Assembly (NCBI RefSeq): GCF_000699445.3
Contig: NC_067202.1
Location: forward strand, 17,455,644-17,519,643
Direction of reading: 5' to 3'
DNA: 64,000 bases
From: Schistosoma haematobium
Taxonomy: Eukaryota > Platyhelminthes > Trematoda > Strigeidida > Schistosomatidae
A model generated the notes under the pieces. It saw only the letters and a program-made list of their open reading frames with translations, made no database searches and was not told the DNA's origin. This document shows positions 33,984 through 64,000 of the stretch, in pieces. Positions within the stretch are counted from its first letter, which is position 1; the number at the start of each line of letters is the position of its first letter. The translations under genes and the position numbers were made by a program.

Positions 33984-34529
33984 TGTAGCGGTAAATAAAT
34001 CCCTAAAATAAATAGCTCTGTAAGTTTCGACATTGGATGCTGACCATATGTTTTAGTGGACTCATCTAGCTGAAGGCGCTCGGTCAGGCATCCGCACCAG
34101 ATCACGTGTGGTAACGCCGTGCTCAACATCAACCGCAATCGCTAGCCAGATTAGATCAGAGAATTCCGATATATTGGTCATCGCCAAATATACTCTTCCG
34201 ATCTCCTCGACTCTGTCTTTTGATTTCTCTTGGTGGGAACGAAATACATAAGGTGTTACTGGTAGAAGCGTTGTCAAACACTGAATACCTGTGACATCAT
34301 CAGTATATTTGTATATATATGTTTTAAACTGTGTTTGTGGTGCTCGCTCGTTTCCTGGCTGTTTGCAGAATGTATTTTCCATACCAAGCTTCGACTTTTC
34401 CTTCTAGATAGCGGGGCTGGAACGCATCAATAGCTAGATTACTGGTCTTTGGTCACTGAGTCTTGTTCTCGTTCGCAGATTAAGTGAACTCGTGAAGCTT
34501 CAAACCTAACATAAGGTAACTTTCCTACA
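33984..34529 (+). mobile_element. 3' LTR of the gypsy element (about 546 bp)
   Basis: Starts TGTAGCGGTAAATAAATCCC after the polypurine tract. The best end is CTACA at 34525-34529, making TGTAG/CTACA terminal inverted repeats; an alternative end is CCTAACA at 34511. No 5' LTR copy was found, so the left part of the element is deleted. Confidence 0.65.
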
Positions 34530-35825
34530 GAGGTATCTAAGTTGGAATATGGAGACATAGTTCCTCCTCTATTACTCCAGAAGGATAACAAAACATTGAA
34601 CATATCCAAGGGTGAGCCACAAAATCAGTTCGGAGACCAAAATTCAAGAATTATGAAGAGCGCTTCAAGTAATCGGACTTTTACTCATTTCAGTATAGGC
34701 TTCTCGGAGGTGATCTCCCAATGACTTAGAAAATCCTGAAGACTCTTGAGCGTCCTCTTAAACGCCTACTTATTCCCAGCTTCAACACAGACTTTAGGTG
34801 TGACACCTAGATATTAGAGATAAAACATAGGACGGTTAACACATCATTTACTCTTTAGGAGTAGTCAAATGCTAGAATTAGCAGCTACTTAAACTAAACC
34901 AAGCGATTTTTCAGAGGCTCTTTAAGAAGAAACCTAACATACTTTTCAGGACTAAGGACAGTACCCCACTATGATTTATCATTTTTTTAATCTTTTATCG
35001 TTAAATATGCTTGAGTTTTTACCTGTAGACATCAGTGATCAAACACTACCAGATAAGGAGGTTTGTCGAGCAAAAACGTCTTCTTTTCCGTCCAGAATAG
35101 TTTAAAACTATTTGAAACCGATTGAATCACAGAGATATAGTGTATTGGACACTGAGAACTGAATGTGGGAGGTTTGTATCTTCAAGGTTGGTGTGCCTTT
35201 TCTTATATGATAATTGTTTTTAATATTCGTTGTGATTATTGGCTTTATAAATGCTGTATGGCGTATACTCCTCGAAAAGCTAATGTTCGTTATCCGAAAC
35301 TTTCGATCAACCCTCATCAAAAATTTTGGGTCAGGGACGTTGTTTACAACCTCAACCAATCAAGTAGTGTATAAATATATCTTAGCAAACGCCACCACTT
35401 CTTATCAAGTGATCCTGTCCTTTTAGAGTTTTCTTTGCAACTTCCTTTGCAAATTTAAGATATCTCGTAACTACAATCACCATACTACACCAGACCTGAG
35501 TTAACCACATTTGAGTGATTGCATCTAACTACCTAACATTAGGATATATAAAACAAAAGGTGGATTGAAAGTAACCCAAATTTTGATTATTGTATTTATA
35601 TTGTATTCAATTGTCACACCAAGCCTGGAGACTATGAATACTAGGTTTTTTACAGGGTCAGAAATGTATGCTAGTTCTCTATGAATAGACTTCATCTGAA
35701 TTAACCATTTCAGACGATAGACGTTGTTTCTTAAACTGAATTCTCCTTACTTGTTACTTTATAGACTGACCCTTGGAGGATCGGTATCCCTTGCTTGAAA
35801 ATTCAACTAGTTAGTTAGAAAGGAA
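34530..35825. other. Intergenic region before Lon, small unassigned frames
   Basis: Short open frames occur (34542-34724; 35214-35426, the latter starting with a hydrophobic stretch FLIFVVIIGFINAVW). None has a recognised domain or clear splice partner. No TATA box or other promoter element could be assigned upstream of the Lon start. Confidence 0.4.
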
Positions 35826-63696
<27,871 letters not shown>

Positions 63697-63956
63697 TAAC
63701 GAATATTCTACGTATCTAATTAATGATTATGGGCAAACTATGGTGAATAGAATTAGTTAGAAATATACATGGGAGTGGGCAAAAAAAAACATGAAATAAT
63801 TTCAAAATCTCTTGAAGGGGGGATGGGTCGGTTGGATATAACTCTTTTTTTGTAGAAATTTTCGAGAAAAAAAAATACCTAGTTTAATATATTGTTGGTG
63901 TATAGTGATTTCACACTAGTCTGCAGTCTCATACTCAGTTTAATTACCTGTCTAAT

Positions 63957-64000
63957 TGTTATAACTTGTGACCTGTGTGCCCTATTAATGTATAATGTAA
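63957..64000 (+). mobile_element. LTR-1 left end, cut by window edge
   Basis: TGTTATAACTTGTGACC and GTGTGCCCTATTAATG match the inverse end of the 21138-21640 copy. Expected upstream duplication is CTAAT (63952-63956); the right end is outside the window. Confidence 0.7.

Noticed and set aside
34062..34382. 106-codon minus-strand frame
   Set aside because: Lies wholly inside the gypsy LTR.

Overview
The window reads as nuclear DNA of a blood fluke (Schistosoma or a close relative). It is AT-rich. Its genes are cut into short exons with GT-AG introns of 1-4 kb. The introns are packed with repeats typical of schistosomes: tRNA-headed retroposons carrying hammerhead ribozymes, RTE-like non-LTR retrotransposons with tetranucleotide tails, and solo LTRs or gypsy remnants. 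The species cannot be fixed from the sequence alone.

Two genes are supported, both on the + strand. (1) Positions 1988-29541 hold the 3' part of a tensin-family gene: 12 exons whose reading phases join without a break into 682 codons, ending in an SH2 domain, a C-terminal PTB domain and a stop. The 5' part lies to the left of the window. (2) Positions 35826-63618 hold the 5' part of the mitochondrial Lon protease gene (LONP1 type): 13 exons, 630 codons, from a start codon with a mitochondrial-type leader, through the LON N-terminal domain, into the AAA+ module with Walker A and most of Walker B. The rest of the ATPase and the Ser-Lys protease domain lie to the right. The genes are in the same orientation and share no obvious function (adhesion scaffold; matrix proteostasis).

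The 6.3 kb between them (29542-35825) holds the tensin 3' UTR, T-rich and simple-sequence DNA, a hammerhead repeat, and an internally deleted Ty3/gypsy element with a 3' LTR. A few short unassigned reading frames are also present.

Repeat names used below. RTE-A: RTE-like, with (GTAA)n tail. RTE-B: RTE-like, with (CTGA)n tail. HH-alpha, HH-beta, HH-gamma: three repeat lineages with hammerhead-ribozyme cores. LTR-1: a roughly 0.5 kb LTR family found as solo LTRs with 5-bp target duplications. C, D, E, F, G: other dispersed families. Most copies are broken. Six hammerhead copies keep a complete CUGANGA...GAAA core. Several hammerhead repeats occur as inverted, head-to-head fusions. An 18S rRNA-ITS1 junction fragment is stranded in a tensin intron, and several insertions are nested in one another. 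Domain calls come from reading translated exons by eye; repeat boundaries are approximate unless a target duplication is stated.
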